From NCBI GenBank assembly GCA_032871835.1, contig CM065300.1, forward strand, positions 8,575,768-8,639,767: a stretch of 64,000 nucleotides of DNA, in the 5' to 3' direction. Source of the stretch: Dipteronia dyeriana. Taxonomy: Eukaryota > Streptophyta > Magnoliopsida > Sapindales > Sapindaceae. Under the pieces are notes generated by a model that made no database searches, was not told the DNA's origin, and saw nothing but the letters and a program-made list of their open reading frames with translations. Position 1 is the first letter of the stretch. Each line of letters begins with the position of its first letter. The translations under genes were made by a program, and so were the position numbers. Positions 12,999 to 23,785 of the stretch are shown piece by piece.

Positions 12999-13001
12999 AT
13001 A

Positions 13002-13379
13002 TCTTTGAAGCTTAAAAATGATTCGCAGTGAGGGATTGTAAGTGTTTACGAAAAGAGTTGTTGGTTGTATGGAAAATAGACGGCGTTTTCATTGGCTTGC
13101 TTGCTTGCAACTCAACCCTCATCTCAACTTTCGACAGGGTGAGACAAGATGGAAAGAAAGATGCCTTGCCTACCCTGTCCACGACTGCACTGTCGAGTCT
13201 AGGCGGTGATCTCACAGCTTTGGTATTATTTTAAAAATACATGAAAGATAATGGTTTCAGAGCTTTCGAATAATTTAATGGTTACGAAAAAACCCCTTTT
13301 TAAAAAGACTATTACAGTAAAAACCTAAGTTTTTTTTTTGTTAGAATTATATTATATTTACGTATTATATTAGGATTAT
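13002..13379. other. No gene recognised
   Basis: Former flank of the copia target. A short open frame at 13012-13234 has no recognisable similarity and its two strands are both open. Nothing can be assigned. Confidence 0.4.
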
Positions 13380-14015
13380 TGATGTAGCGGAAGATCTGTC
13401 GAGAAAAACCTTCAAGAAACAATTAGAAACAATTAGAAACAACCTACTAAAATTCCGTTGATTCGCTCACGAATACCGGAATATTAGGCTTCAAATTCGT
13501 TGATTCACAAAGAATACTGAAATTTGAGATAATTAGAGAAACTCAAAATTTTTATTAATCAAAAACTGATTAGCCTTTTGGCTTACTTCCTTATTTAAAG
13601 CAAATAAAATCTAAACCTAATCGTATTCCTTGAAAAACAAGAAAACGAGTCAAAAAAGGAAAAAAATACCAAAAAAGAAAAAACGAGATTAAAGCAAAAA
13701 CTAATTATACTAAGCATCCCGAAATTGACGGAAGTCGATTCGAACTTGGGAAACTCGATTTATTATAAAAACCATATTTTCAGGGCTAAATGATGGAATT
13801 CGGCTAAAAAAGTGTATGCCACACGAGCAAAGCTCGTGAGTTTGAAAGGTCTTACCGAAACGCATCAGCTGTCAAAATTTCAAGTCATTCCGATTCCGTC
13901 GTCCGGACCAGTAGGATTGAAATGACCATTTTTTTTGGTTTTTCTCATATCCCACCTCTCCAATTAATCTGCTAATGCCAATTAATCTGCTAATGCCAAT
14001 TAATCTGCTGTATCA
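13380..14015 (-). repeat. Solo LTR (636 bp)
   Basis: Begins TGATGTAG and ends CTGTATCA (TGAT/ATCA inverted ends) and is flanked by ATTAT at 13375-13379 and 14016-14020, a 5-bp target duplication. No internal retrotransposon DNA or second LTR is seen nearby, so it is best read as a solo LTR left by LTR-LTR recombination. The minus strand ending CTTCCGCTACATCA looks like an LTR 3' end, hence the strand. Three tandem copies of an 18-bp unit (CCAATTAATCTGCTAATG) lie at its right edge, about 13960-14010. Confidence 0.7.
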
Positions 14016-14020
14016 ATTAT

Positions 14021-14640
14021 ATTATATTTTGTTCCTTCTTCTTTTGGGCGATGTGGCGTTGTTATGGACGTGGGACGTTGCTATTGGTCCTTTGATGCTG
14101 GTCTATTGGAGCTTTCAGTGGTGGGGCGGTACAGGAGTGTTTTTCCCTTCATTTTTGTTGAGTTTGTAGTACCACCTTATTCCCCCATCATATTTTTTGT
14201 TGACTCTTATCGGATGATTTCAAAAATTCTTTTTATCCTTATCTTTTCTCCATCATTTTTTTTTTTGACTTTTATCGGATAATTTCAAAAGTTATTTTTA
14301 TCTTTATATTTTCCATGCTAATGTCACTTCTTTCTTCTAGATCTTTTTCTTTTTTGCTTCTGATGGCGTGGTAAACATTTCTCTTTTTCTTTTGGACGAA
14401 CCCTTTCTTCAAAGATGAGATGGACTCTTGGAAATGATGCTTGCTGTTGGCGCACGCATCCTGGTGGAGAGAGCCTATTAGGTTTACAAGAATATTTCTT
14501 GTTAGTATGCAGCATTAAATTATAAGAAATTCTAGCTTTTATCCTATTATATATTTCGTTCTTTGTTTTATATGAGATTTTTTAAACATGTCTTACGTAA
14601 AATTATCTTATCAATTATGATCTTTTTAACTGGTAATTAC
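14021..14640. other. No gene recognised
   Basis: T-rich DNA. A stretch of about 45 bp around ACTYTTATCGGATRATTTCAA occurs twice (near 14200 and 14270). The short hydrophobic ORFs follow from base composition. Confidence 0.4.
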
Positions 14641-14916
14641 AATTAGCGGATGAAGAACTATGAAATGAAACTTAATTTTTCACTTTCCTTTTTATGATCT
14701 TCTTGACAACTTTTTTCACATGCATATTAGTAGCCATGAAAAACACGAGCAGAAATTTATAGAGTTGTGAAATTTGCTCTGCTCTATTTCAGACTACCAT
14801 AATCCATAAGAACATGAATTTAACGTATTGGTTTAAAAATTAATTGTTCACACAAGAGGGTACCACCCTTGACATACTCAGTGAAGGCCAAAGCAACCAG
14901 ACCCAACATCGCAAGC

Positions 14917-15290
14917 TATGTTGTGTACTTTTAACACTTGGCAAGGAACAATAGAATTTGATTAGAAGAAGGATAAAGAGATTATTGAAAACAATTATAT
15001 TCATCATAAACTCATTTAATCCACTGTTGGCTTTTTAAGTGTTTATATAGGCCACGTAATACGAATGAGAGGAATAAAACAACTTACAGATAATGGGAAA
15101 TAAACATGCTAGATAATACAAAATAACAATGCTGAATCCATGCCACATTCTGCATAATGCATGTGAAAATAGGACATATAGGGCTATAGGCCCACTTATT
15201 TGAACAACATCAACTTAACAACAACTTAACTACTTATGACTTGGTCCTCCACTCCTTCATGTGATTGCATGTACTTAGATTATGCACATA
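14917..15290. mobile_element. Foreign segment replacing ELIP copy A helix 3 coding DNA
   Basis: Where copies B and C have about 28 bp encoding part of SDAELWNGR, copy A has about 370 bp of unrelated AT-rich DNA. It starts near TGTTGTGTAC (14919) and holds AACAACA-type ends at about 15200-15223 and a TATA-like motif on the minus strand near 15045, so an LTR-derived fragment is likely. No clean target duplication was found, and about 65 bp beyond 15225 is unexplained. Confidence 0.5.
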
Positions 15291-15570
15291 TCAATGTCAT
15301 CAACCCTTTTGAATTGGACTCCACACTCACTCCTTCGAACAAAGGCACCAGAGACGCAAGTGAGAGCACCACACTTGTTCCTAGAAACCACGGAATCCTA
15401 CCGTTAGATATCTGGGCAAACACATCCTGACCATTGGATACCTCCACTGCCATTGCTGCTACGAACTCAATCATAGCCAGCCTGCCGTCGATCCTCTCCG
15501 GTGCTGGCCCACTGAGCGCCAACACTTCTGAGAACTTTGTGCTGACCTTTGGTGCAATAGGTGTTGTTCG

Positions 15571-15690
15571 CTGTTGTTTGTTTGCTGGTGGTGGTGTTGG
15601 TGGTGGTGTTGGATATGGGTTTGGTGGTGGTGTTGGTGGTGGTGTTGGATATGGTGGTCGTGGTCGTGGTGGTGTAACAACTGGTGTTGT
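15571..15690 (-). repeat. Proline-coding minisatellite in ELIP copy A
   Basis: GGTGGTGGTGTTGG and GGATATGG units repeat on the plus strand. On the coding strand they give a linker of PTPPP, PNPYPTPPP-type repeats of about 35 residues. Copy C has a shorter proline-rich linker ([17 protein letters not shown]) and copy B has none. Confidence 0.8.
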
Positions 15691-16060
15691 TGGTGGGATC
15701 TTGGTTGACTGCTCCTTCTTATCATCACCATCCTACAAAAGTCATGCAATCAAGCGGTTGAGATCATCTCTCCATAGAGACAACATCTATAAATCTATAA
15801 TAGAAAGTTGACATCTTAAACAAGAGAAAGTAAATTGTATGCTAATATCTTCACTTACCTGAGCAGAGCACCTCACAGAGACACAACCATGTCTTGGCAT
15901 GGCAAATGTTGAGGCCATTTTAAGAATTATCACAACTATCTAAGCAAGAACCGAAAAAGTACGAGTTTGGTTGGGCAGAGCTTAAAAAGAAGGCTCTCAG
16001 TAGTAAAAGTGACAAGTAGCTATATATAATTGTTGCTAAGAGTTGGGAGTAGGTGGTGTG

Positions 16061-16215
16061 ATATATATAGGCAAATATCCGCACCACGTCATCATATAAA
16101 TCACACCACGTCAGGCTGGGTTTGGTGGGTTGGATATTTAGGTTACACGTCATGTTATATCTTTTGTTTAAAAGTCAGTGTTTCACGTAGGATGTTTGAA
16201 TTAGCCGGTGACGTT
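16061..16215 (-). promoter_or_regulatory. ELIP copy A promoter remnants (TATA, ACGT motifs)
   Basis: Upstream of the copy A start, a TATA-like run (16061-16069) lies about 143 bp before the ATG, as in copy B. ACACGTCA (16145-16152), CACGTA (16184-16189) and TGACGTTGC (about 16209) occupy the positions of the ACGT-core elements of copies B and C. Perfect G-box symmetry is lost here. Confidence 0.55.
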
Positions 16216-16267
16216 GCTGATTTCTTAACCAGAAGATGTCCACTACCAAATATGAGGCCAGCCATCA

Positions 16268-16607
16268 GTAGAAATGTCAATGGTAACAGTGGGTATTCCA
16301 TTACTACGCCGATACCGACTTATATAAGAAATATAATTATGATAAATATCTAATTTAAAACAAATGGTGTAAATATGAGAATTTTCTATTAGGGATCAGT
16401 TTTTCGCTCAATACCGACCCCATCCCATTAATATATTTTGTATGATTTTTTGATAAATATCATATAAATATTATTGAATAATATAAAAATAATAGTGTGA
16501 TGGATATATTATATATAATGATCTGAAATGGAGTAGTGTTTCAATGGAGGGGAAAAATGAAAAAAAAATGAGGGAAAATTATATAAGTTGGAAAGGGAAA
16601 ATTATGT

Positions 16608-16658
<51 letters not shown>

Positions 16659-16891
16659 TTTTATTGTCAGGGTCGAACTGATATAAGATATATCAATTCT
16701 TTGGATAACTGGTATTTGAACGGGGCGGGATGAGACGAGAACTTGAAATCCCGTAACTGTACCAAAATTAAATCGGAGATTGAAAAAAATACCGATTTTA
16801 TACAACAACTTAAATGATACGGTTAAAACCGCCCTCTAACGGGACGAGTCCCCACAGTTTCCCGACCAATAGGTAATTTTGACATCTCTTA
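16268..16891. mobile_element. MITE-like insertion upstream of ELIP copy A
   Basis: Left end TAGAAATGTCAATGG and right end (other strand) TAAGAGATGTCAAAA form imperfect inverted repeats of the TAGNGATGTCAATGG type often seen in hAT-derived MITEs. The matching DNA upstream of copies B (about 18935-18950) and C (about 31330-31350) runs straight across this point, so the segment was gained in copy A. A (TA)n tract lies inside. Confidence 0.65.
16611..16654. repeat. (TA)n microsatellite
   Basis: Uninterrupted TA repeat of about 22 units inside the copy A upstream MITE. Confidence 0.95.
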
Positions 16892-17219
16892 CGGCGAATG
16901 ATATTCTAGGTTTATAGTTTCTTAAATACTATACAATTCTATACATTCTAGTGGGGAGTGACGCATCTTCCTTTTCGAAATAGAGATGATCGAAATAGAG
17001 ATGACTTGCTTGTTTGTATAATGTGTAATTTCAAATTTGGTGTGCTACTATAGTCCTATGTGTATGTGTAGGTTTCAGAATCATACAAGTCTATAGAAGG
17101 TTCAAGCTTCATTGGCTCGGCCATTAGGATAATCTACATTATAAAAATTAAGATATTTACCCAATGTGTTTCGGTGTAAGAGGGTTTATTCATCCCATGA
17201 ATAAAAAAAATAAGGTTCC

Positions 17220-17690
17220 ATGGACGGAACCAGGATTTAACACAGTGATAGACTAGAACAAAATTTCTTAAGTGAACTTCAATGATACGAGAAAATTATA
17301 TAAACTATAAAATAATAGGATATACCATGTAAAATGTATAGGTTATCATTTTTTATTTTGATATACCGGTTGTAGCAAATCAAACATGGAACATTGTTAA
17401 ACTGAACTGACGCTATTACCACCGTACCACATTGGACGGTTGTATAAATACATTAAAATTAATAATAATAACGGAATGCGAATACAATCGAACATTAATA
17501 AAATGTATAATGTGATTTTAAAAGAAACATCAAATTTTATCGGTTATAATATATGGATCAATAGTATCATCAAAAGTTATATCATGTGATTTTATGGTTG
17601 GTTTTAATTTTAACCAAAAAATATTCTGTTCTCGATGTATTTAAAGGAAAACCTTAAATGTAAATTAGCAACTGAAAATTGCTAAATTAT
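17220..17690. other. No gene recognised
   Basis: AT-rich spacer between the upstream flank of ELIP copy A (homology to copy B ends near 17210) and the downstream flank of copy B. No coding sequence, RNA or clear repeat ends seen. Confidence 0.4.
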
Positions 17691-17959
17691 CTGTTAAGTT
17701 TGTGGTCACATCTCACATACCAGCAAGCTCTCTCTAGATTTGCAACTGCCTTTTCAAAGTTATATGATCGAATTTCAAATCTTTAAAAACCTTTTTCAGT
17801 AATTCATGTAGTAGAATCATCAGATAAAAAGCTATGAAGTGCAACTCTTTACTCTTCACTTTATTATGTTCTTGATAACCTCTTACGTATACATATTAGT
17901 GGTCATGAGGCTATAAACATAGAGTAGTGAAATTTGTCCATAAAATATACATTCAGGGT

Positions 17960-18598
17960 CTACACAAGAGTACCACCCTTAACGTACTCGGTGAAGGCCA
18001 AAGCAACTAGACCCAACATTGCAAGCCTCCCATTCAACAGCTCAGCATCCGACGTCATTAACCCCTTTGACTTTGACTCCACACTCACTCCTTTGAACAG
18101 AGGAATCAGAGACGCAAGTGAGAGCACCGCACTTGTCCCCAGAAACCACGGAATCCCACCGTTGGATATCTGGGCAAACACATCCTGACCGTTGCCTAGC
18201 TCCACTGCCAATGCTGTCACGAACCCAATCATAGCCAGCCTGCCGTTGATTCTCTCCGGTGCTGGCCCACCGAACGCCAACACGTCTGAGAACTTTGTGC
18301 TGACCTTCGTGGTTGACTTCTCCTTCTGAACATTATCATCCTACAAAAATCATGCAATCAATTCGCGGTTGAGATCATTTCTACAAAAGTTGAAATCTTT
18401 AACAAGACAAGTAAATATGGTATCTTTGCTTACCTTAGCAGAGCACCTCACAGAGACGCAACCATATCTTCGCAGAGTAGTCCCGTATTTTACATTCAGA
18501 GGGAAGAGGTGGCTTCTTCCTAGGCATGATCTGTTAGTAACACTAACACGAGATACAGGAGTTGAGAGGAGAGATTGCAGGGCAAATGTTGAGGCCAT
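17960..18598 (-). CDS. ELIP: Early light-induced protein, copy B
   Basis: Chloroplast thylakoid protein of the LHC/CAB superfamily that accumulates under light stress and binds chlorophyll and carotenoids for photoprotection. Exon 1 is 18598-18434 (55 codons) and exon 2 is 18340-17960; the 93-bp intron has GT and AG ends and keeps the frame, giving 181 residues. Residues 1 to about 50 are a Ser/Arg-rich transit peptide ending at VSVRCSAK. Three membrane helices follow: helix 1 with [13 protein letters not shown], helix 2 around [16 protein letters not shown], helix 3 with [17 protein letters not shown]. The E..NGR chlorophyll-binding motif is present in helices 1 and 3. I chose the ATG at 18598 rather than one 15 nt upstream because MAST starts all three copies. 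It lacks the proline-rich linker of copies A and C. No breaks seen. Confidence 0.94.
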
Positions 18599-18740
18599 TT
18601 TAAGAATTATCACAACTATCTAAGCAAGAACCGAAAAAGTATGGGGTTGGTTGTGCAGAGTTTAAAAAGAAGACTCTGGAGCGGTAGTAGAAGTAACAAG
18701 TAGCTATAATTGTTACAGAGAGTTGGTGGTTTATGGTGTG

Positions 18741-18891
18741 ATTTATATAGGCAAATATCAGTGAGACTGTAGGGGACGATCGAAGAGTTGTCGATATTTA
18801 GGTTCGACGTCATGTTGTATCTTTCGTTTTAAAGTTAAAGGTTCACGTACGTGGATTGTTTGTCCACACATGAATTGGCCGGAGACGTGGC
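18741..18891 (-). promoter_or_regulatory. ELIP copy B promoter: TATA box and ACGT elements
   Basis: TATATAAAT (minus strand, 18741-18749) lies 143 bp before the ATG. Upstream are GACGTC (18806-18811), the palindrome CACGTACGTG (18844-18853) and ACGTGGC (18885-18891). ACGT cores of this kind are bound by bZIP factors such as HY5, a known activator of ELIP genes in Arabidopsis; binding here is inferred. Confidence 0.65.
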
Positions 18892-19210
18892 TGCTTTCTT
18901 CACCGGAAGATGTCCACCACTCACCAGCAAATATGTGAGGCCAGTGATGTTCTAGGGTTTCTGCTTTCGTCAACAGTAGCTAAGAGTCTAGGACATTCTA
19001 GTAATCTAGTGACACATCTTCCTTTTCGAAATACAGATGTCGTTTTGTTCGTTCATGTCGATCGGCTTGCTTGTTCAGTTGTTTGTCCTTTAATGTGTAA
19101 TTTCAATTTTGGTGCTACTATGTGTATGTGTAGGATTCATAATCATACAAGTCGGTTAAAACTTCATTGGCTTGGCCATTAGGATATATACCCAATGTGT
19201 TTCGGTGTAA

Positions 19211-20807
19211 GCATGGGCGGATTCCATGAATTTTAACCGTTTAGGGTATTTGAATATATATAAAAAAATATATTGAAAAATTAAAATTATAGTAAAATGA
19301 TTTTAAAATAAAATAAAATTGAGATTTTTTTAGATAAAATAAAACAAATAGAACATTTATTCAGATGAATTAAATAATTTTATATTAAAAAGAAATTAAA
19401 AAATATATATTTAAAAAATAAATAATAACAAGAAAAACCATATAGATAATTATAAAAATTAAAAGAATAAATTACAATATAATTTTATAATAAGATTTTT
19501 TTTACATTTATAATGAATTCAATTTAAATTTATACATAAATAATTTATTAATAAATATTACTAGACATGTTTTAAAATTATTTATTCTTCAAGTTATTAG
19601 TAAATTATTGATTCTAAATAAATTAAAACTATAAAATAAAGAAAAATACTAAGGATAACAAGAAAAACCATATAAATAATTAAAAAAAAATAAAAGAATA
19701 AATTACAATATAATTTATAATAAGATTTTTTTTACATTTATAATGAATTCAATTTAAATTTATACACAAATAATTTATTAATAAATATTACTAGATATGT
19801 TTTTAAATTTGTTATTCTCACATTGTTGGTAAATTATTGATTCTAAATAAATTAAAATTATATATATAAAAAATACTAAGGATAAAAGAAAATGATTCAT
19901 AATAATAAATTGACTATTTTAATCCAATAACGTAAAATTTAAGATTTTTTAATTTATTGATTTGACGTGTTAAATACTTAAATATGTCAAATTAAAACTA
20001 TTAGTAATAATAATAATTCAAAATAATAATAGATAATTTAATATAAATAAGAAAATAAATTGTTTTGTTTTAGAAGAAATGAAAATTTGAGAAAAGAATT
20101 GGAAAAGATGGTAAAATAAATAAGACGGAAAAAAATTACAAGATAAAATTGAAGTAAAAAAAAGCATTTGTTGGGATGGGGATTGAACCCAAAACATTAA
20201 GTGCAGAAAGGATAAACTTATACTAACGATGCTAGTGAGAACATGTTGTACTAATTGTTAATAATTATCTATATATAAAGTATATACAAAATAAAAAATT
20301 TTACTAAATATTGTGCTAGGGCACGAGTCCCACCTGATCTCCACATTGGTCCACCCCCTGAGTGTAAGAGCTTCACTAAAGTGGTTTGTATTTCCATAAT
20401 GGTTGATATGTAAATGATATCAAGAGACTTGTTTCCTATATAATATATAAATCTACTTGATACGCAACTAAATAAAAAGTCTATTTCCAATGCTCCTGTT
20501 TAAATATTAATAAATTAATGACATGTCTTATTATTATTATTATTATTTTTAAGTAAACAACTTTCTAACAATTTTTTTTCATATTTATCTCCTAATGTTG
20601 AGTTAACATACAATATAGCTATCTAACAAAGCCTTTGGAAGCTGATATTCAACTTGACAATGTTTATTATTATTTTTTTATCTCATCAACTTAACATTGA
20701 ATAACAACAACATCATTGGAAAAACATATTTGAATACGGACATCGTCTATTTGTCTTAGTTGACATATAATTGTTACACAATCCATCGATGTATTGGAGA
20801 TGCTCTA
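19211..20807. mobile_element. About 1.6-kb insertion upstream of ELIP copy B
   Basis: In copy A the text TTCGGTGTAAG passes directly to GGGTTTATTCATCCCATG (about 17178-17202). In copy B the same left flank ends at 19210 and the same right flank resumes at about 20808 (GATGGCTTATTCATCCTATG), so 1.6 kb was gained here. It starts CATGGGCGGATTCC and ends GGAGATGCTCTAAG; the last part (about 20480-20807) looks like a separate MITE with CCAATGCTCC/TTGGAGATGCTC ends. The interior is almost pure AT with no coding sequence. Family unknown. Confidence 0.6.
19422..19861. repeat. Tandem duplication of about 230 bp
   Basis: The blocks beginning ATAACAAGAAAAACCATATA at about 19425 and 19655 run parallel to about 19640 and 19861 with few differences (an extra T run and some substitutions). 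It is part of the AT-rich insertion beside ELIP copy B. Confidence 0.8.
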
Positions 20808-20849
20808 AGATGGCTTATTCATCCTATGAAAAATGATAAACTAAGATAT

Positions 20850-22020
20850 TTTGAATTATTTTTTTTAACAAAACATTTTATTGAACAAGACTTGCACACA
20901 GCTAGGGAATTCCATCAGTAAACTTTGGGCCTGTTTGTTTTCTCTGTCTGAAGTCTAAAGTGTCTAAAATATTCTTTAAGACATCGAGGTTTTTTTAGAC
21001 ATCTGATGTCTAAAATACTATTAAAAAGTGTCTAAAGATGAAAATCCAGGAAAACTGGCTGAAATCTAAAGAGATTTTAGTATGAAACTTTTTAAAAATT
21101 TTGAGATTTTGGTATGAAACTTTTTTAAAATTTTCGATGTTCACCGGTAAAACCTAATTTGAAGTCCTAAAATATAATTTATTATCTCTGAAGAACAAGA
21201 TTTTCTTCTGGTAAGAAATTATTTCTTTTCTGTTTTGCTTTTCTTTTTTCTTTTTATTTTTTTTTCCTTTAATATCATCATAGTTAAGTAGATAATATTT
21301 TTTTTTGTTTTGTTTTGTTTTTGTTTACTTTGATATATGAGTAGTTAAATAGTTTATTTTGATTTCATGTATTTTTGATTTGGTGAATTTAAATTAAAGA
21401 ATTAAATGACCTAATTTCTTATTTTTTTTAAGCAATTCATGATTTAATTTCTTCATGCATTCATTTTTATTAAATTTTAAAAATATATTTTATTGAAATA
21501 CCTTAAAAAAAAATTACACTAATAATTTAAAGTTTATTAACATTAATTGTGTAATATATATAACCATTAAAAGTGTAGGGGCAAGAATATCAAATTACAG
21601 GTTTTCAGATGTTGTGTTCTGAAAAAACAAACAACTTAACCTTTTTGTTCAGATTTCAGATACAAAAAAAAAAAAAACATGTTATCTGAACTTAAGATTT
21701 TAAAACTGTTCAGATCTATTTAGATTTCAGACAAACAAAAAACAAACGTTACCTTTGTCTAATACTTTACGGATACTTCTCCATCCTCACTTGATCCGTT
21801 TTATTGAACAAAGCTAGTGTGGATAAATTGTGAGCAACAAAGTTTGCCTTCCCAGGCGCATAATTAACCATGCAGCCAATCATACCTTGTAGGCTCGTAC
21901 CACCAATCGAATTTCTTCAATGACAAGTCCCACCTCTAAATCAATTTTCTTTGAATCGTTGATCCAACCTACCACCATTAATGCAACATCTGATTCGATC
22001 TCCACTTGCATCTGATTCAA
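20850..22020 (-). pseudogene. LINE RNase H fragment, split by a MITE
   Basis: On the minus strand, 22020-21760 reads as the end of a plant RVT_3 RNase H domain: VEIESD, GWINDSKKIDLEVG, then in another frame NYAPGKANFVAHNLSTLAL. The 3' end continues beyond a MITE at 20927-21753 to about 20865, where a GTTAAAAAAAA tail appears on this strand. It is a short 5'-truncated LINE copy with a frameshift. No clear target duplication was found. Confidence 0.65.
20927..21753. mobile_element. MITE-like element, GGNNCTGTTTGTTTT family
   Basis: Left end GGGCCTGTTTGTTTTCTC and right end, on the other strand, GGTAACGTTTGTTTTTTG. TTT flanks both sides (20924-20926, 21754-21756), a possible 3-bp target duplication. 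Subterminal CTGAA/TTCAG words recur, as in the repeats at 93 and 35758, suggesting one broad family. Noncoding. Confidence 0.6.
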
Positions 22021-22112
22021 TATCTTATTTTCCTTTCAAAATATTTTGTATTTAAGTATTTAACACAAATAAAAGTATAGTTGATATTCTTTACTTTCAA
22101 ATATTTATTTAT

Positions 22113-23414
22113 GGGATGAAATTCATTTTAATCCCTCTAATTTAATCTATTACATAAATTGATCCCTCGGTTTTAAGAATTACCTCGCTTAGTTATTCTG
22201 TCACGATTTTCATTGAAAAAATGAAATTTGAGTCAAATGACCCCCTAACCCTTATAACTATTGAAATGAATTGAAAGACCAAAATGACCCTCTATAATTA
22301 AATTAAATAATAAAAATTAAAAACAATATAAAAATAAAATAATTAATTAAAACTATTTTACACCGAACACCTCACCATCTTCTTCTTTCAAACTTCATCT
22401 TCTTCACCAAACCCAAGCTCACATAAGACAACCACCACCACCAGACACACTCTTCCCACATCTCATCATCATCAAATCCTAACCTCAAAACACCCCAAAT
22501 CCAACCACCACTTAACCCTCCCCACCACCAACGACCTCCAAATCCAACCACCAACTAATCAATCCACCCACCGCCAACGACCACTATTAGCACCGAATCA
22601 AAGCCCCTAATTATCCCCAACTCTCTCTCTTCTCTTTCTCTTCAATTTGTGACTGTAAATCAAGGCAGCGGGTCGATCTCTGGTGTGAATCGCCGCAGCG
22701 GGGGTGAATGAGAAGGCTTCTGCTTGGCAGCGGCCGTGAGGTTTTGAGTGGCTGATGGTAGTTGCAGACGACGGGAAAGATCATGAGAGATAGATTCGCG
22801 TGTTTTTTACCAGTGGATTTTGATTTTTGGTTTTGAGTTTGGATTTTCTGTTTGACCAGTGGTGGGTTTGATGGATTTTCTGTTTGAAGGTTGAATCTAA
22901 TGATTCTCCATAGGAGATATAGAACAAAAATTTTGTGTGTTGTGGGAAAAATTTTGTGTGTTGGGTTTTGGCGGATCGAGTTTGTGGTTCAGAGAAGAAA
23001 ATGGAGGAGAGAGAAGAGAAGAGAAGAGACTAGGCTTTGGGGATGTGATTTGTTATTTTGTTTAAAGTTAATTTTTTCCTGGGGATTTGATGGGCTGATG
23101 GGTGGATGAGATGAATGAGTTATTTTAGTGGGTATTATTAGTTTTTTTATTTTTTTTATTTTTTTTAATTGTTTTATTTATAAATCCAATTACATAACTA
23201 CCGTTCATAAAAAAGTTTCTGGAAGCTTGCCAGGTAAGTTTATAATTTTATCCTCTCAGATTGGACGGAATCTTAAAAAACCCTAACGAAATTGGACGAC
23301 AGAGATCAAAATACGGATTTTGAAAACTAGAGGGACCTATTAACATAAATCTCAAAATCGAGGGACCAATTTGTGTATTAAGTTAAACTATAAGGACTAA
23401 AATGGAATTCACCC
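22113..23414. mobile_element. Non-autonomous MULE-like element 1
   Basis: Left end GGGATGAAATTCATTTTAAT and right end (other strand) GGGTGAATTCCATTTTAGTC are long inverted repeats of at least 65 bp. TTATTTAT occurs at both flanks (22105-22112, 23415-23422), compatible with an 8-9 bp Mutator-type duplication, though the low complexity weakens it. The interior (22380-23100) is pyrimidine-rich on the left and G-rich on the right, with short patches that may be captured gene DNA; no transposase. The family recurs at 23461-25068 and, as one end only, at about 29290-29462. Confidence 0.75.
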
Positions 23415-23785
23415 TTATTTATTTCCTTTATTAACTTTGACAACACGATAATAATTTGATGGGTTAAATTCATTTTAGTCTCCCTAGTTTGACCTAATAG
23501 ATAAACTGGTCATCTATTTTCTAGTATTATATATGTTGATAAGTCCTTGTAGTTTTCACAAATCAGTATATTGATCTCTACCGTCTAATTTTTTTAGGGT
23601 TTATAAAGATTCCGTCCAATTTGAGAGGGAAAATCGTAAATTTACCTGGGAAGCTTCTAAAAACTTTTTTACGAATGGTAATTACATAATTGGATTTACT
23701 AATATAACAATTTAAAAAACTAATAATACCCACTAAAATAACTCATTCATCCCACCAACCCATCAAAAACTCAAATCCAACCCAT
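23090..23785. repeat. Long inverted repeat formed by two neighbouring MULE-like elements
   Basis: The right about 320 bp of element 1 (to 23414) and the left about 320 bp of element 2 (from 23461) are near complements, separated by a 46-bp spacer. Paired landmarks are GTGGGTATTATTAG (about 23130) with CTAATAATACCCAC (about 23720), and AGGTAAGTTTATAAT with a matching block near 23640. A transcript across it would fold into a long hairpin. Confidence 0.8.

Larger units (their letters stand above)
3151..13001 (+). mobile_element. Ty1/copia LTR retrotransposon, decayed and internally deleted
   Basis: Two long direct repeats start TGTTGGAAAA (3151) and TGTTGAAAAA (11994) and stay similar for about 1 kb. 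TCTTT precedes the left LTR (3146-3150) and follows the right one (13002-13006), consistent with a 5-bp target duplication. The internal region carries copia-order remnants on the plus strand: gag (8430-9560), integrase (9570-9960), reverse transcriptase (10250-10730) and RNase H (10990-11345). Protease, the front of integrase and part of RT are absent, so the element cannot move by itself. A LINE and a LINE tail are nested inside. No convincing primer-binding site is seen after the left LTR. Confidence 0.88.
14850..15918 (-). pseudogene. ELIP: Early light-induced protein, copy A (degenerate)
   Basis: Same two-exon layout as copies B and C. Exon 1 is 15918-15859 (GT donor follows) but encodes only 20 residues: the front MASTFAM is joined to HGCVSVRCSAQ, so about 33 codons of the transit peptide are missing in frame. 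Exon 2 starts at 15732; it keeps helix 1 (ERIDGRLAMIEF, with Glu for the usual Gly) and helix 2, but after KGLMT it runs into unrelated DNA and stops at 15280. The helix 3 end and C-terminus survive separately at about 14860-14915, cut off by a 0.37-kb replacement, and the original stop codon is lost. A proline-rich linker between transit region and helix 1 is expanded. Probably a pseudogene, unless a two-helix product is made. Confidence 0.88.

Noticed and set aside
15471..15749. Histidine-rich ORF on the minus strand and glycine-rich ORF on the plus strand
   Set aside because: Both are out-of-frame readings of the proline-coding repeat in ELIP copy A exon 2.
20160..20240. Possible tRNA-like sequence (GGGGATTGAACCC)
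   Set aside because: Only a T-arm-like word is present; no cloverleaf with acceptor and anticodon arms can be drawn.
22372..23109. Captured host gene inside the MULE-like element
   Set aside because: GC-richer patches exist, but no protein family could be recognised, so a Pack-MULE call is not supported.
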